The notes: a model not told the origin generated them from the letters alone. A DNA stretch of 64,000 nucleotides from Zoroaster sp. YZ-2022 (GCA_029582265.1 CM055819.1:41034761-41098760); one strand, 5' to 3'. Numbered from the stretch's first letter, positions 10,985 through 23,006 are shown. A program made the numbers and translations.

Positions 10985-11922
10985 AAACTTGAACCCAACT
11001 TTCGGAGATGACCTCCCAAATTTATCGTGAAAATAAACAATGTTTCCAACAACGTTTCAGGATTTTTCTTTTTCCATCAAAGTCTAGAGAAAATGCTCTA
11101 TGGTGACATGAAAACCGGTCCTTCAAACTGGTCCCTGAGGGTCCAGTTTTTACATGGCTGTTATGCATTATGGTAAATGCCGAGAAATTTCGGGTTTTGC
11201 CAGAGCGGGTCACATTTAGCTATGAACCCGCCAGAAAGCAATACACATAACATGGCAATTTCTCTGGTATAACCGACTTTTGCTAAGCATAACTTTTCTG
11301 TACTTAGTAACTTTCTGTGCTTGGTAAATACCAGCTCTGTGTAATTGGGCCCTAGGCCTAGGAGATGCTAAGCAGAAAATATTGTGATTAATATCTTGTG
11401 ATTGTATGCCTAAAGATTAAACATGAAGGTTTTTTTTGTACAAGTTGCAACTGCTTGGGTCCACTTCGTTTCCACAATCATTGTATTTCATGATTTGCGA
11501 ATCTCTGTGCAGGAGTTTGATTCAGACACTGTGTGGCTGTGAGTAGTCAGTCATGTCAGAAAACTTGAAACTTAAATTGAAACTTGAAACTTAAACATTT
11601 CCCCTCAAAAAATATAGTGCTTGTGTTTTTATCAGGACAAATTTGTTTCCAGTTACCCGCCCATATTGCAATTACATGCACACAGCCACCTAAACCACAG
11701 TTATTTTAAGTTATTTTCTTAAACATCCTGTTATTCGGACAATCATTTCCTCGAAATCATGTCATTTGATGATCTGCATGAAAACTTCGTTTACAGTTAC
11801 CGCCTCTAACCACCAAGCGAATAAAACAAGTTCCGACAAACAGAATTGGTGCTGACCCAACCTTATTTTTGTTTTGTATAAAAGACACACCGTAAAAATG
11901 GTCTTTGGAAAAATAAACGCGT
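10985..11922. other. No recognisable gene, 0.9 kb
   Basis: Short frames only. A CTTAGTAACTTTCTGTGCTT / TGTAATTGGGCCC phrase (11300-11352) looks repeat-derived, but no second copy was found in this window. Confidence 0.5.
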
Positions 11923-12419
11923 TTAACCCTTTCATTACCAGCCAGTTATGTAAGAGAGTACCCTTCTTTACCACAGTAATTAGGAGCCCAATGTCACTTC
12001 AGCACCAGTGGGTTTTTCACAATTTCATTGAAGTGCGCCCTCACTCGGCAGTAATAGACACTTTTTTACAAGTGTACTGTACATACCAAATGGCTCAGAT
12101 ATATTTGTATGTAAAAATGATGGTAAAAATGACTATACAAAAAGGAGGAAAATATTGTGCATATTTTTTAAGTGTAAAAGCAAAACAATTAAATAATTAG
12201 ATCAGTATTTACACTGAAGAAAAGTAATACAAATGGGTGATATTTCAGAGAATTTGTAATAAATACATGCAAATACGGTACATGTATAAGATTTCTTTTC
12301 CATGTGAAAAACAATAACTTGGATGAGATTTTTTGGAATTTTTTCTGGTTTTCTACTTGGAAATGAACCATTTACTTGTATTCAGTGTACATACATCACA
12401 ATCCATGCTAACACCCCGC

Positions 12420-12491
12420 CCCCCCAATTCAATGTTGGTTTGGACTGTAATCTGCGGCTCGTCCGACCTTTCCCAACATTTAATTGGGGGG
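12420..12491. other. Long hairpin inside the piggyBac element
   Basis: Arms CCCCCCAATTCAATGTTGG (12420-12438) and CCAACATTTAATTGGGGGG (12473-12491) pair with one mismatch. Further pairing of GGTTTGGAC with GTCCGACC extends into the loop. It lies just beyond the transposase stop codon, on the 3'-UTR side. Confidence 0.85.
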
Positions 12492-12524
12492 GGGGTGTTG
12501 AAGGCAAATAGTACAGATTAATAA

Positions 12525-14905
12525 TCAAGTGATGTGGTATTTCTCAAAGCAAGGAACTATGCACATAGGTTGTGTACATTGTTTACGGATCATCTTTGTT
12601 TGTTTTCGCCTGCCTAATTTGCGGTTACTGCAAACAATGCAGTCGCGTTTCTTTCCATTGGGCTTTTTGCCAGGATAGTGCTGTTGCCCTGTCAACTCGA
12701 TAGGAATATGGTATCTCAACTGACTTGTTCCGTTACGTTTCCAACTCAACAGCAAGCCCTGTACAATCCCTATACGAAAATCAAGGTTACTAACATTTTT
12801 GTTCCCTGCTATGCTGGTGAATATTACTCTGCTATTTACAATACAGATATTCAGCATATGAAAAAAAACTCTTTTCCACCATTTCAAGCTTCTGTGTGTA
12901 TGATTGTAGTACTGAAAACATTGGTCGGCAAGATCAGTTCCACCCATATTTTTGTTGTAATCTTCAATACAATTGGGCTTCCACTTGTGCTCTTATTACA
13001 CCGAATTTGCTTTTTGGACAAATCAGTGTTGCTTACATTAGTTAAAAGTGTTACAGATTTTTTGTCTTGCCAAACGATACACAATTGCCCACCTTTCACC
13101 CAAAAAAATGGGTCATCTCCTTTCTTCATTTTATGGTTTTTGGGGTTTGCGGCCTGGGGTATTCCCTGTGTAGTGTAACGAACAGTTCCACAACATCCGA
13201 ATCCTAGTTTAGCAAGTTTAGCTAAAGGAGCTGGGCTAGTATAGTAATTATCACAATATATTACGTGTCCCTTATTCTCAAGTCCATGGACCAGATCAAT
13301 GACGACTTTTCCTGCAACTGTTGGGTTTGGTGGATGGCAGTCTGATGACTTGGAATCTACATGTACGTCTGCATCATAAACAGTTTGGGTGTTCGTCGGC
13401 TCCTGTGTACAGTTTCCAAGCACACGTGTATCCTGTTTGGACTCGTTCAGGGAGAAGGCTTTAATACCCTGTTTGATAGGTTTTTAGGCATGTACTGAAC
13501 AAAACTTAAGCGTCCTTGAATTTCAACATACTCTCGTCTGGAGACAGATTCTGCGCAGGGTTATACAGATTGAGAAACTTCGGGACGAGGACTTCTATCA
13601 AGGGCCGAACTTTGGAAAGTTTGTCCTGTTTAGCCAAGGCTCTACGAGGAATTTGGTTATTTGAGATGTGGAGAAACCGAAGAATTGAACTGAACCGATT
13701 ACGGGACATGATCGACGGATAGAATGGGATGTGAAGAATTTCAGATGTCGACCAGTACATCTTGTATTGAGAAGATTTGTTTATGCCCATAGCAATGAGA
13801 AGTGCCACAAATGCCATCATTTCTGGAATGTTGGTTGGGTGCCAGGAGAATTGTTGATCAGGATTTGAGTCTATTGTTTGCTGCGCATGGCGATTAGTCT
13901 CGTCGACGAGCATATCCCACACGAGTTGACAAAAATACAGCCGAAGATCTCCACTGCCGATGGTGTGGCAAAGTCGCCGGTGGGGCCAGGATTTCCAGTG
14001 AACTGCACAGTCCCACACTCGTAATGGTCTCGTAGTTCCCAACCGGATCGGAAATCTAACTTTCCTGTCGTCCGCCTTGATCTCGGCTGGCTGTCACCTT
14101 GGTAGGTAGGCTGCAACAGAAAAACAAGGCAAAGGAGGATTAATCTCGGTCCTACATTTGTAAATACAATATCTCAATGCTACTTTGCTGCATGTGCACA
14201 GACCACAGGGGGTCATGCGCAAAATGAATATTGTGCTGAGAAAAGAAATATGGCGGCTTCCATCCACTCTCCAAAACTCGTTGCCGATAAATTTTCGTTT
14301 TAATGTGGGATTGTGAATGAATTCTAACTTCTTGCATAATACGACTTATAAGGGCCTTTCGAATACGAGGCTATTCTTTTGGAAGGTTGAGACAGAGTGC
14401 ATTTTCAGCTTGTTGACGCTAAATAGCACGACCGGCTATGGGTGGATGTTAAAATTTCTATGCTATATCTATACATCAACTTGCTGTTTCAATGAATACA
14501 AATATTACCCCAACAAACTACTAAAAATTGTACATTTTCACTTGAGCACTTTGTGCCGGACTTTTTTGACCCAGTCCACGGGGTGGGGATTTGGTCAATC
14601 CTATTCAATTCCTCAACTCCAACAGTTGTAACCCCTTGAGCATATAAAAAATACATCCAATATTTACGCTATAGCCTAGGAAAATAAGTGAATTACATTA
14701 ATTTGCATTGGGCCCTGCTGTTAGTTATTCATTTTTACTGTGATTTTTTTAGGCCTACCTCTTGAACGAATTCCGCTGGAAGTTCTACTATAGATAATGT
14801 GCTGTCGTCATCTGTTACTTCGTCATCTGATTCTGAGCCACTGTCTGCCAAAAATCTCAGCCAAAATGCCATCATTTATGTCCGTTTCCATCATGATTGC
14901 AACTA
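12525..14905 (-). pseudogene. piggyBac (DDE_Tnp_1_7) transposase, frameshifted, one intron
   Basis: A cut-and-paste transposase of the piggyBac/PGBD4-like group. Exon 1 (about 14905-14759) encodes an acidic N terminus (DDEVTDDDSTLS, ELPAEFVQE) ending at donor GTAGGC. The intron is 14758-14111 (acceptor TTTTTCTGTTGCAG). Exon 2 runs 14110-12525. Motifs in order: FTGNPGP and FATPSAVEIF near 14000; the first catalytic aspartate in LSPDESMLKF (about 13520); the second in YCDNYYTS (about 13255); the downstream conserved MGGTDLADQ (about 12935); and a cysteine-rich C terminus CSNRK..QCTQPMCIVPCF (12550-12620). It is broken by single-base shifts in exon 1 (about 14830), between 13870 and 13960, near 13510 and near 12890. 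It is therefore unlikely to make active enzyme, unless the shifts are assembly errors. Confidence 0.88.
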
Positions 14906-15150
14906 AAACTGACCGTTCCACCAGCAGGAAAACCGCAAAAAGTGACGCGCTTTTTCTTTTATGAACTTTAAACAATTCATTCCTGTCAAAGAGGGCGCCA
15001 AACATAAAAACCGCTCGAGCATTTTCAGGTGGTGAATTAAGCTGGCGTGGGCGTCAAGGGCATGCTGATTCCCGGCACCTTTAGAGCCCACGGGATCAAA
15101 GCGTATCAAAACAAAGGCTCTTTTAGAGCCTGTGGGATCGAAAGGGTTAA

Positions 15151-16344
15151 ATGCTAAACGGCCACCCTCTGTAAGTGTCACAAAGCTAAACGTGCGTATT
15201 GACGCCTGTTTATATGGTAATTAGCATTCAAACACACATCACAGAAAAGATTGATCTAAACATGTTTAGGCTAAACATGTGAAAAAGGTGAGTACAAGCT
15301 TAAGTGTTTAGTAATGTGCTTAAATTCTAAACACGATTTTACAGTGCATAAACGGGCCTTTTCAAACCTGACTGTCTAGACCGTAACTTTCCATCAACCA
15401 CTCTGATTATGTATCTTGAACTCCGTTCTTGTCAGTACGTTCTAAACCCGAGTCCTGTATTCACCCTCTCAGAATTCAGATCCCTATAAAAGAAATACAA
15501 GGACTTGTAAACAAAAGTGTGCCTCATAGTGTCTCTCCTCACTCCAACCGCCCTCCTGCTGAACTAACCCCATGTGGTTGGTAGCTGCACATTCAACAGA
15601 TGAGTTCAGCCTGGCCGGGTTAAGCCGTTATCTTTACAGCAGTTGAAATTGCCACTGCGCAAATAATACGCTATTCTTGAGCCCAAACGTGTTGTGAGAT
15701 GTGTTCACATCGCATTAATATGCCCACATTTATAGGCATAAAAATAACTTCATACCTGCTCTACTCCACCCTTATTTGTTTTTGAAACTTGGTTTTGTGG
15801 AGGGGGAACTAGAAAGCTGCCCCTTTCCAAATGGGGCCCAAGATAAGTGTCATTGGCTCTACTTTTCAACAAAACAAAATATTATTTTGAGGTTTCTGAG
15901 ACCCAAAATAATAACATTATTTAATGTTTTAAGTGGTCAAAATTAAAACATTCGAAAAAAATATATGTCAAAACATGGCGGCCATTTTGAAATCCAAAAT
16001 GGCGGGCGAAGGTGTCAATAAAACCGATAGCAACACGTATTGATTTAATTTTGCCCTACACCGACGATGTAGCATAGCTTTTTCTGTATACTCAGTGCTT
16101 TCCGAGTGTCAACGGCGGCGCTACGTGGGGGGCAAACCGTCTTACCCCCAATTACTTTCTTTGCCCCCAATTTGCCCCCTCAATTTTTCCCCGATGGCCC
16201 GAAATTGAATTTAACCCCAAACCATTGCACCCACATTAATGCAATTATGTTCGCGCTGTAAATAATAAACTCAATTTCATCCATATCTGTTAACTTTAGC
16301 ACCACCAAAAGCCCCCAAAAACACAAAAACAAAATTAAATTAAA
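15151..16344. other. No recognisable gene, 1.2 kb
   Basis: Non-coding. There is an ATGGCGGCCATTTTGAAATC / CAAAATGGCGGGC inverted motif at 15973-16008 and a G/C-rich CCCCCAAT stretch (16140-16200) of repeat character. No family was assigned. Confidence 0.5.
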
Positions 16345-16548
16345 CTAGATGGCGGTGTTTGTGATAATACAAACACACTGCAGTGTTTCGAGGTTTGTCA
16401 GAGGCAGTGATGACGACGTCAAAATGTTTTTAAAAGAAACTTTGCATCGTTACGTTTTAATATTAAACTTTGACTTCCAGTTTGGGCAGTAGTAAAGGCC
16501 AAATTGAGGTCATGTTTGTAAATATTTTAAAAATTAAAATAAAGTTGG
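16345..16548 (-). mobile_element. Helentron-like element E, 3' end (cut by gap)
   Basis: On the minus strand the sequence ends with a hairpin (arms 16355-16362 GTGTTTGT and 16369-16376 ACAAACAC) followed by CTAG (16345-16348), as in elements C and D. At 16455-16530 lies one inverted family unit (TTAATATTAAACTTTGACTT, CCAGTTTGGGCAG). The rest is lost in the 500-N gap. Confidence 0.65.
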
Positions 16549-17048
16549 NNNNNNNNNNNNNNNNNNNNNNNNNNNNNNNNNNNNNNNNNNNNNNNNNNNN
16601 NNNNNNNNNNNNNNNNNNNNNNNNNNNNNNNNNNNNNNNNNNNNNNNNNNNNNNNNNNNNNNNNNNNNNNNNNNNNNNNNNNNNNNNNNNNNNNNNNNNN
16701 NNNNNNNNNNNNNNNNNNNNNNNNNNNNNNNNNNNNNNNNNNNNNNNNNNNNNNNNNNNNNNNNNNNNNNNNNNNNNNNNNNNNNNNNNNNNNNNNNNNN
16801 NNNNNNNNNNNNNNNNNNNNNNNNNNNNNNNNNNNNNNNNNNNNNNNNNNNNNNNNNNNNNNNNNNNNNNNNNNNNNNNNNNNNNNNNNNNNNNNNNNNN
16901 NNNNNNNNNNNNNNNNNNNNNNNNNNNNNNNNNNNNNNNNNNNNNNNNNNNNNNNNNNNNNNNNNNNNNNNNNNNNNNNNNNNNNNNNNNNNNNNNNNNN
17001 NNNNNNNNNNNNNNNNNNNNNNNNNNNNNNNNNNNNNNNNNNNNNNNN
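16549..17048. other. Assembly gap, exactly 500 N
   Basis: A run of N of round length, a scaffold join of unknown true size. Any open frame bridging it is meaningless. Confidence 0.99.
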
Positions 17049-17078
17049 ATTGATTTAGACCACAGAATAGAGAGACTT

Positions 17079-17968
17079 CTACCCCATTTATTTATTTATT
17101 TATTCTATCTTTATTCTGGATATCTCTTTCAATACAAAGTACTGGTCTCCCAAGAGGTCCAGATTAAAACATTATTGTATTCTACACTACATGTATTTAA
17201 AATGTACAAAGTAGTATATATACAAGATATATTTACAGTATGTGTACATAATATACAGTCATAACATAGTATTAAGTTTAACAGTGTAAACATATAAATG
17301 TACATTAGGCCTACATGTATATATCAATATACATGAAATCATAATATGTCAGCATTAATGAGTACTGATGGCATTTTTAAAATATGTGTAGTCATGGTAC
17401 TAAAGGATTGAGCCGAATGTCATTTGACAACTTATTCCAGCGATTTACAGCTCTAAAGTGGAATGACCGTCTACCTGGATTAGTTTTCCATGGTGGAAGA
17501 AGTAAACATTTAAATGTTTGACTCCGTGTACCCTTGGAATGTGCAGAATCACTGAATAAGAAATTTGACGATAAATATGAAGGTAAGATTTGCCCTTGTA
17601 AACATTTAAATGTTGTGATAAGAAGTTGGTCATTCCATCTTTGTTCTAATTTATTCCAGCTAAGTTTAGTCATTAGATCGATTAACTGAAATGCGACTGT
17701 CAGCAGAGAGCAATATTCTGGCAAGCCTATTATGAAGAATTTGAAGAGAATTAGAATATTGAGCATTACAATTAGACCAAACAGAACTACAATAATCAAA
17801 AAGAGGCATAACAAGAGCATTGCCAAACAAATTCAGAGTAGACGAAGGAAGATAATATTTGATTCTTCGAATTATACCAATACGTTTGGATACATTAGAA
17901 GTTAATTGATCAATATGATTACTCCATGTTAGTTGTGGGTCAAAAACAACACCCAAGTATTTAATGTA
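17079..17968 (-). mobile_element. Non-LTR retrotransposon, 5'-truncated
   Basis: The 3' part of a LINE on the minus strand: C-terminal reverse-transcriptase coding (17392-17968), a ~290-bp 3' UTR and a (TAAA)n-type tail (TTTATTTATTTA on the plus strand, 17081-17106). The catalytic RT core is missing, which fits 5' truncation at integration. The truncation point lies at or near the first GTAACGTAACTAACC motif (17970). Confidence 0.75.
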
Positions 17969-17986
17969 TGTAACGTAACTAACCAA
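17392..17986 (-). pseudogene. Reverse transcriptase C-terminal fragment (non-LTR)
   Basis: Two overlapping frames joined by a shift near 17680. The first has IKYLGVVFDPQLTWSNHI, the KYLGV..D..L.W..H motif that follows the YADD core in CR1/Jockey/RTE-like reverse transcriptases, then MPLFDYCSSVWSNCN and ILHNRLARILL. The second has KCLLLPPWKTNPGRRSFHF and RAVNRWNKLSNDIRL, the usual C-terminal R.......WN.L pattern. The catalytic YxDD box and everything before it is absent. The exact clade was not determined. Confidence 0.82.
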
Positions 17987-19167
17987 AACGTCTTGTTTTT
18001 TTTGCCCACAGAAGAAGCATTTTGTTAGAAATTTGGTTTCTTATTTTTTCCTTCTTTGTCCAATCCTTAGTTCAAAAAAGCAAAGCAGATTCCTGTGTAT
18101 TGCTATATATATTGAATAAAAAGCATTCAAAATCTGTAACGTAACTAACCTTGTAACGTAACTAACCAAGCGGTAACGTAACTAACCATTGTAAAATTGA
18201 TGTATATGCTGCTTCATGGAAATTAATACAAATGTTGAAAAGTTAAGACAAAGAGGGTACATTACAAAACTGATTGTGCCCATGATGTAACTGTAAGAAC
18301 ATTCTAGATTCATGCGCTATGTGCATCATCCATGTGCAACAAATCTTGCTACTTTCTCCTCCATTGACTTTGTGCACAAACGTCAGAAATCAGCTGAGAA
18401 ATCCTCCGTTTAAGTGGTTTATGGGAATAAAAAATGAATCTTTTTTTAATTATACAAATGTTCTGTATGTAATTTAAATAATTCTTAATAATTTCTCCAT
18501 AATTTTGCTATAATACGTAAAAAACATCAATTTTCTGACCGACTACCTTTCTCCTCCATTGACTTTGTGCACAAACGTGTGCATTTGTTTACAATAAAAA
18601 CCATACCACTTACAGTATTTTATATATTGTTTTTTGCACTTGCAGATTAATTAAACAACTGGAATCTTGTTCTTGATCTTGCTCTCAACATTTTGAAAGC
18701 ATTTGAGACCTATATCCCTTTTCAAGTGTGATTAAAAAGGAGCTTTGAAAATGTGTGTAGGCATGGACAAACTGTAACGTAACTAACCGTAACGTAACTA
18801 ACCATGATTTTTTGGCAGTCCTTAAAACTGAGGATAATTGCTCCATATTTTATGTGAAAACATTTGCCAGTAACCAATCAATGTTAGAGATATTACACTT
18901 TCTTTCAGTTGTATCCCACTTGAGGAAACTTTTTATGTAAAGACGTGAACTTTTTTTCCATGTTTTTTGTAACGTAACTAACCGAGATCAATGTTGCTTT
19001 TACAATTCACGTAACATGTCTGAATGTTTTGAATTATTATTATGTGATAACTTTAGGTAGAGATCTATGTATTAATGGTACCATAATGAAGAATTGATAG
19101 GCTTTTCATCCGAATATAGGACCCCAAAGAACTGTGCAGAGTCACTAAAAATGTAACGTAACTAACC
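17970..19167. repeat. Eight dispersed perfect copies of GTAACGTAACTAACC
   Basis: Identical 15-mers, all in the same orientation, start at 17970, 18136, 18153, 18173, 18774, 18789, 18969 and 19153. Spacers vary from 0 to ~586 bp of unrelated AT-rich sequence, so this is not an ordinary tandem array. I saw no copy elsewhere in the window. No gene is visible among them. Confidence 0.92.
18352..18578 (+). repeat. 32-bp direct repeat, 195 bp apart
   Basis: CTTTCTCCTCCATTGACTTT followed by GTGCACAAACGT occurs identically at 18352-18383 and 18547-18578, within the GTAACGTAACTAACC zone. Confidence 0.9.
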
Positions 19168-19284
19168 GTGGAATTGCCCCTCTCCATCAATGTTTGAGAA
19201 CCCTATTCTACATGTATGTACTGAAGGTTGCTCAAGAGCAGAATTTTGTAGATCGGAGTGACCTCCATGTGTAGGAGGGTTAAT

Positions 19285-19545
19285 AGCTTCAGTTTGATGA
19301 ATAACTTAACATTTATGTGTAAATGAGTTACCATAAATGCTTTGATGGTCAAATCAGCGGCACATGAAGTAATGATTTTACAAATTTTAACAAGTCATAT
19401 ATCAAGAACCGAAAGAGGTATTCAAAAACAAATTGCATCGTTGATCATCTCTCAACTAGAGCTTCAATTTGATGTACATGTATAACTTGACAAATTTGGG
19501 GGAAAAAATTTAAAATACGGTGTTATACTATATACAGCTATCTAA
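19285..19545 (+). repeat. Interspersed repeat, copy of 5930-6130
   Basis: AAATGCTTTGATGGTCAAAT, GAGCTTCAATTTGATGTACA and a GGGGGAAAAAAT run match the copy near 6000 in order and orientation. The copy also keeps CATATATCAAGAACCGAAAG, which is lost at 6040. Confidence 0.72.
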
Positions 19546-19549
19546 CATT

Positions 19550-21417
19550 AGTGGGGCTGACATGTATTGGACAGAAAAGTAGCGGTTGTATTCTACATTA
19601 TTTCCTTTTTAATGTAAAAGTATTATACATGTATCATCCATGTACGTAATTCGCCGCACTTACAAATTTATGGCGTATTACTGGTTGCATAAACTTATCT
19701 AAGTCGTGCTCATTACAGAAATAAAAATTATAGTGAAATTGTATGATTTAGCCTACTGGAAAGTTAGTGCTTGTGAAAGTGGAAAAAGTTGTTTAACCAC
19801 TGATTTTACAATAGTAAGAGATTTACATGACCTCAATCCTTTTTCACGAACATCTGTGATTTTATTGTTCTATGCCGTCAACAAGCTGTTGTCTGTGGAA
19901 ACCAAAATATATGAATGCTTTGTATTTGCAATAAAAAATTTTAAGAAATACTGATCATCAAATTGGACACATTCCTTATAGAAGAAGCAAACAAAGACTA
20001 CTTAATTCATTGGTGTTTATTTCGACGGTAGTGGAAAATTATTGAGAAAATGAAACATTAATATCATGGTTATGAAAAGAAATCTTTTATTTGACAAAAT
20101 GTTAACAGCAATTTTACACATTTCAAAGTTTTAAAGTACTTTTTGCAAACAAATTTAAACACCTTCCATTTTATTGGTCTTTCAAGAATATTGAATAAAA
20201 GTTTTGAGAGCTTCTCCAAATTATACCATTTTATTTTAAAAATCAAAAACAATATTTTTATTTTCAAGTTTAATAACAATTTTACAACCATCCGGAATAA
20301 GACGAAACATGATTTCAACTGTTTTTCTTCTTGGGTACATTTTCTGTGCCCCCGTTGCAATGGACTCATTCTAGCATCAAAAATCACAACCCACTTTTCA
20401 GTTTCATGACATTCTGCTTTCATGTTCGTCCTCTCGTGTATACTTTACAATACAACATGCTTTATAAAATATAACGTGTATATCAATTGCGTGAACTGTA
20501 TGTAGGGACTACACACAAAAAAAAATTGTAAAATAAATTAAGCTGATTTATGTTTAACATGAAAGAGCAGGCGATTCTGAGCTCATAGCCATTTGAATTT
20601 TTGAAATCGGACCAGGGGTGACCGAAATATGAATTTTTTACTTGTTTTAATTTAGACAAATTTCGGTTCAATTGTCTTTGGTCAAGCTTGGGGAAAATAA
20701 GGATGGTCAAGCCTTGTTTATTGCCAAACAAAAAATTCAGAAAATATTACTAAATATAAAATATAATTATGTTTTAAAATAATAATTAATTGATATCAAT
20801 ACAAAATACAGAAATATAACGGTCCTAATTAAATCAGTAAACAAAATCCACGATCAGAAATCACGCCCACTTTTAATACAGCATTGGGCCATTCAGTAGC
20901 CCTGATAGGACCTTATCTACAGTACACTTACGATAAGGTCCTGACCAAGAGTTCATCCCGTTCGTATACCTGTAAAGTTTGCACTGAATTTTCTATCTTT
21001 TTTACCTGTCTTCGTTGGCTGAACCGAGGAAATGCAGGCACTGTAACTTGTTAACTGCCTCTTGGAGAAACGATTTTGGCTGAAAGGTGTCTAAAAAAAA
21101 GAGTATTTCCCAGACATTTCTCAGAGCAACGGCCAATCTGTGTACAAACTTTTCATGCCGTTCATGCTGAATAATGCGCATGAGCGATGACCTTGGGGTC
21201 AGAACGTCAATTGCGCGGCAGAACATCAATTGCGCAAGGGCGACAGGACTTACAGTGCAGGCGATTTAATGAGACGTGTTCTACCGCGCAATCGATGTTC
21301 TGACTATTTCTATATGAACTTACCTACCTGACCTACATTATAGATGTATTCAACAGATGAAGAACGTTAGTTTTTACCGTAGAGAAAAACGTCTTTTAAC
21401 TTTTCAATGTAGGTGCC
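19550..21417. other. No recognisable gene, 1.9 kb
   Basis: It contains a 117-residue minus-strand frame at 20423-20070. Its first 40 residues (with CHETEKWVVIFDARMS) look more protein-like than the rest, but no family is recognised and no splice support was established. A palindrome lies at 20907-20942. Confidence 0.5.
20907..20942. other. Hairpin, perfect 11-bp arms
   Basis: AGGACCTTATC (20907-20917) and GATAAGGTCCT (20932-20942) with a 14-nt loop. Confidence 0.85.
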
Positions 21418-22602
21418 ATTTCAGTCCGGGAAAACTCCAAATACGGCAACGTTGCTATATACAGCAACCTTGAGCTGCTGAATACGGCAACGTTTCATTA
21501 CACCGTACACGGCAACGTTAGGGTTGCCGTATACGGCAACTCTTTCATTCAAACGCAAAAAGGGAAACGAAATATGCAAAATTGGATTAGTGAAAATCAT
21601 AAAAATATGTTCTTTGGTTCCTTACCCAAATTCCTATCTGCGCACATCAAAAAGTTATCTGTGCATTTTCTTGCAAATGATCGTTTAAAACCAACACTCT
21701 AGCCCATCCGACGATTAACGTGTGACTCCATTTTTGACGTGCAAGAATACGTCCTCACTCAAGATTATTATTTTACGCATGGTTCATGAAACAAAACTTT
21801 AAACATGGTTGTTGTTCTCTAAAATATAATAATTAAAATTAAACAAATAACATTATTTATGTTAATATGAGTAAACACTTTTTTTTTAAATTGTATTTTA
21901 AATATATACTACATTGGAAATTATCAACGTCTCTCTTCGCGGGAAAAGCTCTGGAAGCGCGGGAAACTAAAATCGACGACAACATTTATACAAACAAAAC
22001 TCAATTATTGGATAAAAATAGAAGTAAAAGAAGACATATTTTGCATTTATACATTGTGATTAAAGCCAGCACCTTTTGACAATGATAAATAGCCTTGAAG
22101 CTGACGTTGAAAGTGAGAAAGGACGGCGAAAACACAAGACATGTACTGTACCAAGAAATATATTGAGAAACCTAACCATCGCCGTTCTTGTTACCACAAA
22201 CGAAGCCGCAGCATTGTTCTGGCCGTTTAAAACTTGTACCGTAGGGACTAAATAGGGTATAAATCCCTAGGCCTATGTCCGATAATGTAATTTCATGTGC
22301 GTTTGGGCTTTTTAACGCTTTTTTATGTGATGGGGGGCTGTCGGGTAAAGCCAATTAAAAAAAGGTATATACTATATATAGTGATAATTAAAGTTTTAAA
22401 CCTTTGAAATACGAAAGCAAAGGAGCTTGAAATTCAGACGAGATGTAAAGTGACACATAAGTATTGAACCTACATGGAAGTGGTGAGAAAGGCTTTGTCC
22501 AAAGACCTGGTGAATCACAATCACTCCTCACTTGGCCTGTCCTAGTGACCCGATCATTATATTAGGTTGAAGAAGTTTTGGCAGCACCACTTTCAAAATT
22601 TA

Positions 22603-22839
22603 ATAAAGGGAAGGTACAAAAACACCAGTAACTTTACAAAGAATCTAATTGAACATTACGAATGTCATCCACCAAAATATTATTTCCGAGTTGAATTCTG
22701 CAAATTCCATTGTCAGTTCACTTCAAGCGAGACAAGTAGAATAGTACACTTCTCCATTTATCCATATCAGCAGACAATGATGGCAGTGCAAATTTAAAAA
22801 CAATATTTCATTTTTATCAAAGTTGTACCTTCCCTTTAT
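22603..22839. repeat. Small inverted-repeat element (MITE-like), nested
   Basis: ATAAAGGGAAGGTACAA (22603-22619) and TTGTACCTTCCCTTTAT (22823-22839) are perfect 17-bp inverted arms ~200 bp apart. No target duplication was identified. Confidence 0.6.
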
Positions 22840-23006
22840 CAAAGATTGTGTTCCAACCCTGTATACATTTTAAAGTTGGTTTCAGTTTTAACAGTTATAA
22901 GTTATAACTTTCATGAACAAAATACACAGTAATTAAACAACATTAACAAATGATATTTTTCTTAATTTGATTTATTTAAATCTTTCTTTGTAATGACAAC
23001 AAATTT

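Larger units (their letters stand above)
11923..15150 (-). mobile_element. piggyBac-family DNA transposon, complete but decayed
   Basis: TTAA target duplications lie at 11923-11926 and 15147-15150. The ends are inverted: TTAACCCTTTC at 11923-11933 and GAAAGGGTTAA at 15140-15150. A sub-terminal direct repeat TTAGAGCC..GGGATC is at 15081-15097 and 15123-15139 (42 bp apart). Between them, on the minus strand, is a frameshifted piggyBac transposase (12525-14905). TTAA targeting with CCC..GGG ends is diagnostic of the superfamily. Total length 3.2 kb. Confidence 0.9.

Noticed and set aside
12678..13178. 166-codon plus-strand frame
   Set aside because: It is antisense to the piggyBac transposase.
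16470..17264. 264-codon frame across the N run
   Set aside because: Most of it is translated N; it has no meaning.
20070..20423. 117-codon minus-strand frame
   Set aside because: Lys/Phe/Leu-rich tail typical of AT-rich noise; the first part is mildly protein-like, but I found no family, splice or neighbour support.
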